A DNA stretch of 64,000 bases from Ooceraea biroi. Lineage: Eukaryota > Arthropoda > Insecta > Hymenoptera > Formicidae. Location of the stretch: contig NC_039512.1 of the NCBI RefSeq assembly GCF_003672135.1, positions 11,548,874 through 11,612,873 of the forward strand, in the 5' to 3' direction. Below, in pieces: positions 1 to 10,791 of this stretch. The notes beneath the pieces are model-generated. The model made no database searches. It saw nothing but the letters and a program-made list of their open reading frames with translations, and had not been told where the DNA came from. The translations under genes and the position numbers were made by a program. How positions within the stretch are numbered: the stretch's first letter is position 1; each line of letters begins with the position of its first letter.

Positions 1-1273
1 TACTTGAAAGTTTTGGGAATTATTCCAGATTTTTTTATTTTAGCAACACAATGATTCCCAAAACTCCGTTATTCAAAACTCTTTGCATTATAAAATCGAA
101 AGGTTTCAGGTCTTGAACAAATCATAGCATGAACACGGTCACATATGTGTGGTACACTGAGCACACGTGAGAGACCAATGTCATACAGATGCGCAAACAG
201 TAATAAATTTTCTATTTTATTTTCATAAAGACAAATAAAATCTATCTTATCAATATGAAATACAAAATATTTTTAAATTTAATTACGAAAATTTAAAAAA
301 CGTGGGATAATCTAGATCTATGATGCTTTTCAAATTACATGGCGATAGCAAACATATTGAGCAAAATCTGAGAATTTTTGATCCTTCAAACTTTAAAAGC
401 CTTCGTCCTTTTCATAACGTTTACACTCGATGATGGTCATTGGCAACAAACGCCTAGACAATGTATAAAGTAGATTATTCGAAATACTCCACACTGACTT
501 TTCTTCGTTCGCATTTTTTCCGCGCGATTCAACAAAACTCAACGCAGCTCGCAGTCACATCGTGCGATTTTGAAAAGAATCTTCTGTACGAAAGGGCTTT
601 TGCAATCACGTTTTTCTGATCATCGAGCTGTAACGAATTCAACAAGGCGAGCCAGCGCGAACCATGCCGCACATCGTGATGTGACGCTCGCCTCGTTGAA
701 GTCCCGCACAGCCCGTTCTCTTAATTAAGTAAATGCCTGGCAGCGTGAGATGTGGCATTGGACAATGTACAGTTCCGTCTCTCGTTTACGATGCGTCGCA
801 CTGCTTCGTTATTCCTGAACCTGGCTCCAGGATTTCAGAACTTCATGCATCCTACGACCACAGTTGTAATAATAGTGACAATAGCAACAAACTAACAATA
901 AGTTTTATTATTGCATTATCAAAACATCTTCGTCATCTTGCGTTTACTTTTACTGTTAATTATTACAATCAAAATTACCGTTTTATAGGATTAATACGGA
1001 TTTTTTTTATCTATTGTGCGCAAAATATCATGAAGTTCAAAAACTGCAAATTTTATGCTAAAAAGTTATAATGCTTTGCAAATTTCAGTAAATATAATAT
1101 TTCTATTTAATTTAAAGTGTTTAATTCACAATTCCTGGCTGTTAATGTTTTAGAATTTTACATAACTATAATTCCATGCGTTTTACAAAATATTTTTGCT
1201 CTTTACCTTCTTATTCACCTTTTGCGCTCGTTTCTGGCGCTTCATGCTTTTTTGAAATTCATACTTTTATACA
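1..1273. other. 5' flank, no gene recognised
   Basis: AT-rich DNA with short open frames only; none shows a domain, plausible codon use or splice structure I can defend. The one structured item is an imperfect hairpin at 638-700, listed separately. Confidence 0.6.
638..700. repeat. Imperfect hairpin
   Basis: The arms 638-652 and 686-700 pair over about 15 bases with one mismatch. The loop contains a smaller palindrome, CACATC-gt-GATGTG. It sits in gene-free DNA. It could be a MITE remnant or a chance palindrome; no target-site duplication is visible. Confidence 0.4.
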
Positions 1274-1275
1274 TA

Positions 1276-1636
1276 CAGGGTGGTCCACTTAAATCGATCA
1301 TCTTAGATATTTCACTTGTTTTTGATGATACGAAAAAATGTCTAAGGAAAACGTTGCACCGTTCGAAGGGGCTATCATGATGACAGAACAACAATTTTTT
1401 CAAGGCTATTTTTTCGGAGATTCAAAGGTCAAGATAATTTTTTTAAATGGAACTACATATTTTTGTTTACGCAATTTTATAGCCAACATCGAGAGGAGTT
1501 CAGCTACCTATGACAACATGACCTTTAAATGATCTTGAACGCGGGAAACAGAAAAATCAAACTTTATGCTCTTCGACACAAAAATTTATTTAAGGAGGTG
1601 TTCGAAATGATGTCCTCCGACTTCAATACATTTTCT
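1276..1636 (+). repeat. Left terminal arm of the 1.3-3.3 kb mariner
   Basis: Near-perfect inverted match to 2921-3282. It includes the complement of the transposase 3' end, which shows that the arm derives from an inverted duplication of the 3' half of the element. Confidence 0.9.
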
Positions 1637-1640
1637 AAGG

Positions 1641-1750
1641 CTCCATGGACGTTCTACTTATCGAAGCCACCTTAGATTTTCGACGGTCCAGTAGTTCATA
1701 TTTCTTCTATTTACTTGTCCATGGTTAGTGAACATTGATTCATCGGTAAA
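1641..1750 (-). repeat. Inverted transposase fragment next to the left arm
   Basis: This segment is the reverse complement, with several changes and a 6-base deletion, of about 2368-2482, the coding part around the first catalytic Asp (TDEST). It directly follows the left arm, so sequence corresponding to 2483-2920 was lost from the inverted copy. Confidence 0.8.
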
Positions 1751-1905
1751 TACTCTCATGTTCTGGAATTCAATGGAATGTAAGATTGAAATAATTCCAT
1801 ACATGTATTGTGTGCGTGTGTGTATGTGTATGTAAATATTTATGATCGTGAAATGCTTTCGCAGTTCAGTTCATTTCCTGAGCTTCTCGATATCAGAGTT
1901 TAAAT

Positions 1906-2971
1906 ATGACTGATTATACGAAAGAGGAAAGAATAGAAATGCTTCTTATTTACGGCGAAAGCGGAAGAAGCTCCACAGAGGCGCAGAGAATGTACGGCCA
2001 AAGGTACCCTGAAAAGCGTTTACCGTCTCGCGCTGCTTTTGACCGTCTTATTAAAATATTTCGTGAAACTGGAAGTGTTTGTTCACGTAAGAAAATGCGA
2101 CCTCGTTTGCAAACTAATGAACCAGCAGAAGTTACTGTTTTGGCTGCAGTGGCAAATAATCCACATATCAGTTCTCGACAAATACAAAGAAATACTGGTA
2201 TTTCTAAGACAAGTGTTTTACGCATTCTTAAACGCCACTCATTTCATCCATATCACATTGCGTTGCATCAAGAACTTCATGGAAATGATTTTATTAATCG
2301 AATAGAATTTTGTCAATGGACGCTACAACAGTTGGAGGTCAATGAATTCTTCTTCAACAGAATATTGTTTACCGATGAATCAACTTTCACTAACCATGGA
2401 CAAGTAAATAGAAGAAATATGCACTATTGGTCCGTTGAAAATCCAAGGTGGCTTCGACAAGTAGAACGTCAACGTCCATGGAGTCTTAATGTATGGTGTG
2501 GTGTTTTACACAATCGAATCATTGGCCCTTTCTTTATTGATGGTACATTAAATGGTCAAAAATATGCTGATTTTTTGTCCCAACAATTACCAAACTTATT
2601 GGAAGAGGTGCCGTTAGAAACTCGTTTACAAATGTGGTATCAGCATGGTGGTTGTCCGGCTCATAACGCACGTGTTGCACCTACAGTTTTACACGAAATG
2701 TTTCCGGAACACTGGATAGGAAGAGGAGGACATATCAGTTGGCCAGCACGTTCTCCTGATTTGAATCCTTTAGACTTTTTTGTGGGGAATGTTAAAGAAC
2801 ACTGTTTACAATGATGTACCAACTACACAAGAGAACATGAGAGAGCGCATTTTGAATGCATGTGCTAGTATAAATTCAGAAATGATAGAAAGGGTAAGAG
2901 TATCATTTGTGCATCGTAGTAGAAAATGTATTGAAGTCGGAGGACATCATTTCGAACACCTCCTTAAATAA
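1906..2971 (+). pseudogene. Mariner-like transposase (DD41D spacing), inactivated
   Basis: The main frame (302 codons, 1906-2814) has an N-terminal helix-turn-helix region (about residues 1-60), a second one (about 85-110, with GISKTSVLRIL), and a DDE domain. The first catalytic Asp is D157 in LFTDEST. The second should lie in a QHDGxPAH motif, but the sequence reads QHGGCPAH, so the Asp is Gly at 248. The third is D290 in SPDLNPLDFF. The 41-residue spacing fits the DD41D (rosa-type) group better than DD34D mariners. Near 2780 a one-base frameshift in a T run moves the C-terminus (WGMLKNTVYND and on) into another frame that ends at 2971. The missing Asp and the frameshift both argue for a dead copy. 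Confidence 0.9.
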
Positions 2972-3282
2972 ATTTTTGTGTTGAAGAGCATAAAGTTTGA
3001 TTTTTCTGTTTCCCGCGTTCAAGATCATTTAAAGGTCATGTTGTCATAGGTCGCTGAACTCCTCTCGATGTTGGCTATAAAATTGCGCAAACAAAAATAT
3101 GTAGTTCCATTTAAAAAAATTATCTTGACCTTTGAATCTCCGAAAAAAATAGCCTTGAAAAAATTGTTGTTCTGTCATCATGATAGCCCCTTCGAACGGT
3201 GCAACTTTTTCCTTAGACATTTTTTCGTATCATCAAAAACAAGTGAAATATCTAAGATGATCGATTTAAGTGGACCACCCTG
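2921..3282 (-). repeat. Right terminal arm of the 1.3-3.3 kb mariner
   Basis: Inverted partner of 1276-1636. It starts within the last codons of the transposase and runs to the terminal CCACCCTG next to the TA duplication. Confidence 0.9.
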
Positions 3283-3284
3283 TA

Positions 3285-4985
3285 TATATGCTTTCGGGTG
3301 GTTTACAAGGTGGTCTGGAAATGCCTTGTAAAAGTGAATGTCGAGGTGTCAGTTTAGAGTGCCGAGATAGTATAGATAAAAAAGACATTTATCTTTAGAG
3401 GCGAGAAGGCAGAAACGAGCGAACATTTAGAGAAACTTCTTTCTCTTTGCCTTATTCTTTTCAAGAAGTTCTCTTTCTGCAAATACCTCGACTTTGAAAT
3501 AAATGGATATGGATATGGCAAATATACTGTGAAATCGCTTTCTTGAGTTCATTTTTCGTGTGTTGCGAAAAACTTCCCGTTATGTCATTCATGGCATGGT
3601 ATTGACGAGAAAAACGTTTTTTCACTATTTCGGATATTAAAAGTGGCTATCCTAACATGGATCACCCATAACGATTTTTAGCCTCAGCATTTTTCGTTTT
3701 ATGACAAAAAAAGGTTGCATCAAATGAACATAGAATTTTATTCTCTTTAAAGGACGATACATATTTAGTATCAACACGAAATGTGCTTTAACTTGCTTTT
3801 TAAATAATTATTTAATAATTATTTTATCTTGTTGCATCAAAAAGATGTAACAAGGTGATTGTAAATTGAGAATTACTCATGCGCACATTTAACGCCAAAA
3901 ACAAACGACGAAACGCGGACAGGAGGGTTTCTTCGCTCCTGAAAGCACAGTTAAACGCCGCGCGCTCGCATCCGCGCCGAACATTCGCCGCGTATTATAT
4001 CGTTAGTAAAAACGGGATTATGCCCGTAATACCGTATAATTTACCGTGTGGCACGTCCCACCCCGCCGTCATAATTAATTACTTACTCCTTTTGCTCTCT
4101 CGCGGCGGTCTTTTCGCGGCGCACTCTCAAAGCACGCCGCGCTTGAAAATTCATCGCACGCGTGTTACGTATGCTCGCGTAAAAGGGTGCGTCTAGCTAA
4201 ACACCCCCGCGCGTTCTCGCGCGTATTTAGCTATCGTCACCACCTTTCCTCAATGCCAATTAGCGTTTGATGTCTGGCGGCGAGACGCGCGCGTTTCTCT
4301 TTTCCTCCCTGAAGTTTTTCTTCATTCCTTTCACCGTCTCCCTCTCTTTTACGGCGATTGTGCGTTTTTCCCTTTGGTCTTTGTGGCGGCGTGGCGTGGC
4401 GTGGCATGGCGCGCATAGGGTTCTGAATTTTAAATTCACGCCCAACCCTTGATAATACGCGGCTGGCCGGAGGTCGGCGATTAAATTAGAGAAATTAGCA
4501 ACCCTTCCTCCGCTCGCGCGAGGGTAATGCACGCGCGTTAATTTGCATGGTTTAGCTCTTAATCGTAGCGGTCCTTTTCTCTTTTTTCAGGTGCCAGCCG
4601 GGGTAAGTACCATGGGTCTTAATGAACTTAAGCGGATGCGGATAGATACAATGGTAATCGGATTGGAGCGAAAACAGTAAGCGTAAGTTAGTCAGTTTCC
4701 AGTTTAAACGCACGTTTAAATTATTTATTATTTAAAACATTTAAATTACACGTTTATTGTTGTCATCTACAACTGTGCACATTAAAATTGTTAAGTTGAT
4801 TTTACCGCTTGTTTATTGCCAAAAGTAATTATTTAATTATTGTAATTATTGCACATTATAACATTTGCTTTGGCAATTATACTATACAATATACAAGAAT
4901 ATATGCATGTATAGAACTCACAAAATTTCCCATATTTATAATCTCAATCAAAGAAACTGATCATGTCCCTTTACATTTACATTAC
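3285..4985. other. Intergenic, no gene recognised
   Basis: AT-rich up to about 3.85 kb, then CpG-rich (about 3.88-4.55 kb). Open frames here are short and compositionally biased. I see no domain, repeat array or RNA gene. Confidence 0.55.
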
Positions 4986-4993
4986 AAGAGTGA

Positions 4994-5075
4994 TGACCGG
5001 AATGGTTCCGATATTGTTAGAGAAGAAAAAGAACTCTGTTGCCGAAGAGGAAGTGGACCCGCAGAACACGATTTG
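4994..5075 (+). repeat. Plus-strand partner of an inverted partial duplication
   Basis: Read on the plus strand this gives TGMVPILLEKKKNSVAEEEV and on to DPQNT, then a stop. About three quarters of its bases match the reverse complement of about 5748-5833, which gives TGMVSRLLEKK and EVDPQDS. The similarity follows a reading frame, so this looks like an old copy of a coding fragment. Confidence 0.5.
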
Positions 5076-5408
5076 AAAATGATATTAGTATTGTTGATGA
5101 ATATTGTTGAATGTTTTGTCTAGCTTGGTTTTTGATTTTCAAGAAACTTTTCTCTGTAGGTTTTAATGTGTCGCATTGTCCTGTTGTTGCCTGACTTTTG
5201 TCATGTCAAAAGTCGTTTTTTCGCCTTATATCTTATACCAACCATGGTGGCCTATTACCATGCTGCGTCGACCTCTGTATACTAAACTTATAGATTTATC
5301 TACTTCAGCATTGTCGACAAGTCCCGTATTTTGGTGATTGCCGTAAAATGAAACCAGTGTTGTAAAAGTGGCTTGGACAATGGGATTATGAATAGTGCCT
5401 TCCACGGT

Positions 5409-6033
5409 TTAATGCTTTAAATAGTGACTTTCTACAAAACACATTTTCTTCTTCTTAGTTGTACGAACCTTTTTCAGCGATTGTTGTCCGAAAATGGGTT
5501 TTAGGAAAGATGTAGGTATGGTTTTAAATAACTGATTAGTCACAGAGGTTAAAGCAACAGATCCGAACCATACACCGTAGTGGGTGGTATCCGTTACAAA
5601 CCTGTGAAACAGTAATATCTTAGTAAATTGAAATAAATAAAATTGAAGGATATTCGACTTGCAGATTCGTGAGAACCACTGGTATGATTGTGCGAATATT
5701 GTCGCCGATGGTATAATAACGATATTTATCGCCTTCGAATCGTGAATGAAACGAGTCCTGCGGGTCCACTTCGTCTTTGGTAACAGAGAACTTCGTCTTC
5801 TTCTCTAGCAGTCTCGAGACCATTCCTGTGTCATATCCGTGCCACAATTTAAAGACAGAAAGAAAAGACCGCAAGGATAGGTGCAGTCTCGAGCCTCCAG
5901 CGAAGTGTCCATGCACAATGCCGAAACGAGTCCTAGATCCCATGGAGGGATAAAGGGACATTATCTCGGGTAATAAAGGATCTCGAGAAAAGAAGAGTGC
6001 GCAAGTTTGTGCGAAGGCATGTTTTTCATCCAT
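5409..6033 (-). other. Unrecognised coding-like segments, possibly a gene remnant
   Basis: Two open stretches on the minus strand, 5620-6033 (137 codons, with HSRFEGDKYRYYTIGDNIRT) and 5409-5601 (about 64 codons, with THYGVWFGSVALTSVTNQ, ending in a lysine-rich tail and a stop), read like protein rather than noise. A pyrimidine-rich CAG acceptor precedes the second, and a GT lies near 5657-5658 after the first. The phases do not join cleanly, and the first segment seems to change frame near 5850. I recognise no family. It may be a decayed gene or retrocopy, or a gene whose true exon limits I have missed. Confidence 0.25.
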
Positions 6034-7251
6034 TGTCGCCAGATATAATGGCGCAGTCGCGCTGCCGGAATTTCCAGGTGCGCTTTTCCTCTCCGGTTCA
6101 TCATCATCACCCTTCTCGAGCTCGTCCTCGGCATCATGTCCTTCTGCTCGTCGTCCTCCTTCCAGAAGATCGGTTGCTGGAAGGAGGAACTTTAAGCTGG
6201 TTGTCGCAGGCGATGGACACTTTGCGTATCTATCGGTGACACATTGTCATGAAGTCGTCAAACAAACGGCTGCAAAAGGCCCCAGTTAAAAATGCTGAAC
6301 CTTTTAAACTCGAACATTCTCCGGGAAGAAAGAATCAACGCCAGGTGCGAGAGTCTACTCCTCTTAATGAATTATTAGAATAACGTTTCTATTTAGCTTT
6401 GTGGCTATTGAAATCCATTCGTGATTCACAGTGCTTGTATTATTCGAGGCTTCGTGGGATTGAAGTGTATCTATCTTCGTGTGTATTTGAAGAGAACTCA
6501 GACGTGTAATATAAAAAAAAACTGGTTAATCATAAAAAACTGAATATAATGTATGATGTACTTATCTACTGATAGATCGTTTGACTAGACCATTATAATT
6601 TGTGATTTGCAAGCTTGTGAAATATTAGAATATCCGATCATCCCTTTTATAATCTTCCTAAATTTTTCTAAGAAAATTTTAGAATCTTCTAAGGTTCTCT
6701 TTTTCCTATTGTCGTCTATTTACCTTCTGTGGTTTCGAACATAACAAATTGTAACCTTGTCGAATCCGGAAAAATAACGGCATTGGAAGAATGGACGTTT
6801 TGTGGCACTTTATAGTTTTACTGCGGTTATTGTTTTCTTCCTATATATCTTCCTGAAGTTCTTTCTAAATTGAATTGCATAACAGAGATAATTTAAAGAT
6901 AAAGTACCTTTATTGTAGAAAAAAAGATTATGTCGAAAAAACTACAAGAAGTTTCCTTTTGACAGAATCGCAATTCTGAAAATAACGGTACAATTTATTG
7001 TGGGAAACATACTTTCTTTTGTGAACATTCTTGTCAAAAACGAATTTTATAGGAACCATTTTATATGATATATGAAGTACAGAATGAATCATAAATATCT
7101 GACGGTTTTTAAAATAGAACTTCCTGCTTGCTCTGAAGATATTTCTTATTAATGTACTGAAAGACACAATCGTATGAAGTTTAAAATAACATGTTAAAAC
7201 ATTTTAATGTTTTAAAACAACATGTTTTTAAAAATAATATCCATAACATAT

Positions 7252-7664
7252 CTATGATGAGATGTCCACCATAATTCACTGTTCCATTCTAGGAAGAGAA
7301 TGCATTAAGATATTCTGTAAGATCTCATTTATAGCCATTTGAATGTGCTGCTTCAGCTCAAGGATGCTGGCTGGACATATTTCATAGGCCTTACTTTTCA
7401 GAAAATATATCCAGGAAAAAGTCTGACGCTGTTAGGTCTGTAGGTGCTGTTAGGCACTGTTAGGTCGGTACGGACCGATTGAAGATAGCCACATGGCTTT
7501 GCATCTTGTTCCTTCTTCAATTTGTAACGCACAGTAAGAAAGTTTCCTAGAGAGAGCGTTTCATGTGGTGTCTCTGAATCTCCCGCTGGGTAACTGTAAT
7601 TGAGTTTTGTTTTAATAAACGCTTCTACAGCAACAGCACGCTCTTGTACAGACCAATGTTTCAT
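7252..7664 (-). pseudogene. Internally deleted mariner-like transposase
   Basis: The N-terminus MKHWSVQERAVAVEAFIKTK matches the HTH region found at the start of many arthropod mariner-like transposases (DUF4817-type). The KKEQDAKPCGYLQSVRT stretch resembles the linker before the catalytic domain. The frame then jumps to a C-terminal motif like FFLWGYLKSKVY (here LFPGYIF, followed by stops). In another frame comes a helix, ILELKQHIQMAINEI, typical of the last part of such proteins. The catalytic DDE core is absent. It is related in type, but not identical, to the 1.3-3.3 kb element. Confidence 0.65.
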
Positions 7665-7779
7665 GATGACTAAACTCCAAGCAGTGAACTTTTAGAAACT
7701 TACCGCTACAACTGCGCCACTTAGTTGTAGCATAGGCAAATGCAATTCAAAAACTGTCAGTTGTTCATGTCTCATCCTG
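7252..7779 (-). mobile_element. Remnant of a second mariner-like element
   Basis: Read on the minus strand, the 5' end CAGGATGAGACATGAACAAC begins next to a TA (7780-7781). An internally deleted transposase follows. I find no matching terminal repeat at the low-coordinate end, so that end seems lost or decayed. Confidence 0.6.
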
Positions 7780-10338
7780 TATCACTTCATGCAAATATCT
7801 AGCCTTATACATGTATTACCAAGTATCGCTCCATGAAAGTATCTACCTTTACATATTTATCTAGTTTGTCAGTTGGCAGATTTGTTCTTCCTTATAAATA
7901 AATGGTTAAAGAATAGTCATTAAGATTGTCAGAGGAGTTTATTTAGCTTTTACTTAACTTTTTTTTTAATCAAGTTAATATGATATTAATATAAATGCTA
8001 TATGATTTTACATAGCATAAAAAATTAGAAGAGTAAAAACATCGACTGATAAAACTCCTAATTTTCAATTACAAGTCGCTGATTGTCAATGATCTACTCT
8101 TCCATTATTCAAAATTATCAATTTCGTATACGCTTTTCTCACTTTTCTTACTTTTTTACAAAAGTAGAGAAACTGCCAGAACTTTCGAGATTCTAAACTC
8201 AGAGATCCAAAGGGCCCAAGATGGATCTATATGAATCAAGCACGCTGTCATTCGTTCGCGTTCTCTGATAAAACATTCTCCGGCCAACCGTCGCCTTTCG
8301 TCATTCACTGCTGACGAGTTTGCGTCGGAATTTTTATTGTGCCGCGAATACTGGGTGTCCGCCGGCTAGTGCGTGATGAATATAAATCCCGCCACGGAAG
8401 GGAAGGCGAGCTACGTCAACGTTGATGAAACAAACGAGCTTCCTCCGCCATACTCTCGTTTCCCGCGTAGGGTGGCCGATGATACCTCAACAATGGCGAC
8501 CACCTACCCACCTCCTTTCCCACCCCCCATCCAGCGTTCATGGCGTTTATAAACGGAAAAAGTCGGCGCGCCGCGCGTCAATGGTTTTGCTGGTTGTTGA
8601 AAAAAAAGCGCGTATCTTATCGCCGCCAATCCGCGCGCGGCGGCATTCTGAGCCGAGTTCGCGTCGCGTCGGAAAAAGGGCGAGACAGCCTGACGAAGGC
8701 CGAGATATGGTGCGACAAAGCGCTGTAATTAAATAAATGGTCGCGTTTAGCGGCCTAAACGAGAGCGCGCTGCCGTTATTGTCGACGCGGGGGATGTTAA
8801 TTAAATTAATCGAGACCGCACGTCGCGACGGGAGCAGATTATTTCTCCGCTCGTCGCGGCATTAACGCTTTCTCTCGCCGCTCGACAATTGCAGATTAAT
8901 TGTAATAACATTATAATAACGTCGCGCGTGTCACGTATTACGAACCGGAGGGATTTATTTCAGAATTTATTTATTATATTTATTTCAGAAATTGAGAATT
9001 GGAATTCATTTACGTTTCAGACTTTAGATTCATTCTTTGAAATCGAATGTTAATTTTGATATCGCATTGTCGTTAAAATGAGGTTTAGAGATTATTTAGA
9101 AATTAGAATGCAATATTACAATTAGAGAGGTAGATTTGAGTACTCTAATCTTGAAAATCTTACAAGTTAATATGCATTTAATGATCAACTAACAGTTGAT
9201 ACGTGATAAATCGTGAAAAGACAAAGAGAACTTGTCAAAGTACGAAGATACAAAAGATCGAGGAGAAAATTCCAGTTCAAAACTCAAATTAGCGATGAAA
9301 GGGAAGTATTACTACACCATTCAAGATATTCAAAGGGTTTCGATCGCGATTTTGGAAACGACTACAAAAACAGAGTACAGTAAAACGGAGTACTGTTCTG
9401 AAAAATTTGTTAATGGCTTCCAGCGTTATATTAATTCAGAAGGAGTGCATTTTAAATAAAAAATAATTGACGTCTTGTATTTTTATCGGTACCAGTCACA
9501 CCAGAGCCTGAACAGACCATGTGAGTAACAGACATGTACATTATAATGTTTTTCTTTCACCATTGATTGAAAAAACGGTCCGTGAAAAGGGACGGAAGCT
9601 TCTTCAGCCGTATTCCTCATTGAACGAGCTTTGCGAGTCCAGCAATCGAAGATACGTTAAGCCCATGGTCGGAGAATCCAGTCGGTGCTCTTGCAGGTCG
9701 TTTTGGAGTTCCTCCAAAACCACGGTGCAGCTAGCACTACGCGCCGGTTCACGATGAGACAGGTTACGCGAGGGGGTGGGAGCGGGCAGCCGCGGCAGGA
9801 CAGCAGGGTTAGGCGGCGTACAAAAGCGCGGGGGGCCTTCGATCGACCAGTCATCTACGCGACAATGGCGCTGACAATGGGCAGCGGGCCAGCAGTGTTT
9901 CATTAAAACATGCATTGAATTCGGGAGAGCCGACGAATTGGCTGAAACCGAGAGAGCCCGGCAGGAACGAGCTCCCTCGCAGCGCCTCCAATTCCACCCC
10001 CTTCTCCTTCCACCCTTGATCCTCCCGGTCCGTCGCCCGGGTGGAGGAGGACCACGGTCGTGTCTGATTGAAACGACGAAAAGTCTGTGCGACCCTTTCC
10101 AGCGTCGTTGTTGTTGTTCCGTTCGTGCAGCGTAAGAGAGAAAAAAGGCGGCGTATGGTGGGCGAGGAGGGACGGGCGAGTCCAGCGTGATCGAAAGAGG
10201 GAAGACAGGTTGCCCTGGGTTAAATTGGAATTGTCATGTGAGGGCGAGCGGGGTGAATCAAAGGAAAAACAACTTGTATGGGATTGAGTTTAATTGTGAA
10301 CCTTGCCGGGTCAGCCCGCCACTGCCGTCACCCGCTGT

Positions 10339-10339
<1 letters not shown>

Positions 10340-10370
<31 letters not shown>
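10340..10370. repeat. (CT)n microsatellite
   Basis: A nearly pure CT run of about 26 bases with a short CTTTCTC continuation. It makes Ser/Leu-rich spurious reading frames. Confidence 0.95.
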
Positions 10371-10377
<7 letters not shown>

Positions 10378-10775
10378 GTCGAGGCACGGCATTCGCCACC
10401 GTCATCTCCGCAAACTCCACGGTTGGCGTCCGTGGACGGAACCGAGTCGACTCTCGAGGAGAATAAGGAGAATTGTCAGTGCGTTGGGGGTGGGACGCGG
10501 AAAGGTCAGTGAGGTATAGAGAGTACAGAGGGCTATCGGAAACTCTGTCTCCGATGAACTAGTGATTAGAAAACTGTTGTCTGTCTAGACAGCAGGCGAC
10601 TTCAGAGGCTGCATCAATGACATGCGATATATGCATTCCGTTTGCAAAGTGATGCCACTTTTGCAGTCGAGAGCGAAAAGGTGGATTGAAGAGACATCTT
10701 TCCATTTCTGTCTTGCGATCTCTTGCTGTCATAAGATAGAGGAATAAGTGTTTCGATCTACTGCTTCTCTTCCGC

Positions 10776-10791
10776 CTCTCTCTCTCTCTCT
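10776..10791. repeat. Short (CT)n repeat
   Basis: Eight CT units in gene-free DNA. Confidence 0.9.

Larger units (their letters stand above)
1276..3282 (+). mobile_element. Mariner-like element, decayed, with very long terminal arms
   Basis: A 2007-bp element bounded by CAGGGTGGTCC and its complement and flanked on both sides by TA (1274-1275 and 3283-3284), the target duplication of IS630-Tc1-mariner elements. The terminal arms are unusually long (361 and 362 bp) and nearly identical. Just inside the left arm is an inverted copy of an internal transposase segment. The left third therefore looks like an inverted, internally deleted copy of the right half rather than a true long terminal repeat. 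The transposase inside is broken, so the copy cannot move by itself. Confidence 0.9.

Noticed and set aside
6249..6383. 44-codon open frame on the plus strand (MKSSNKRLQKAPVKNAEPFK and on)
   Set aside because: The composition looks protein-like, but there is no family match, and neither an intron nor a promoter is visible. Too weak to annotate.
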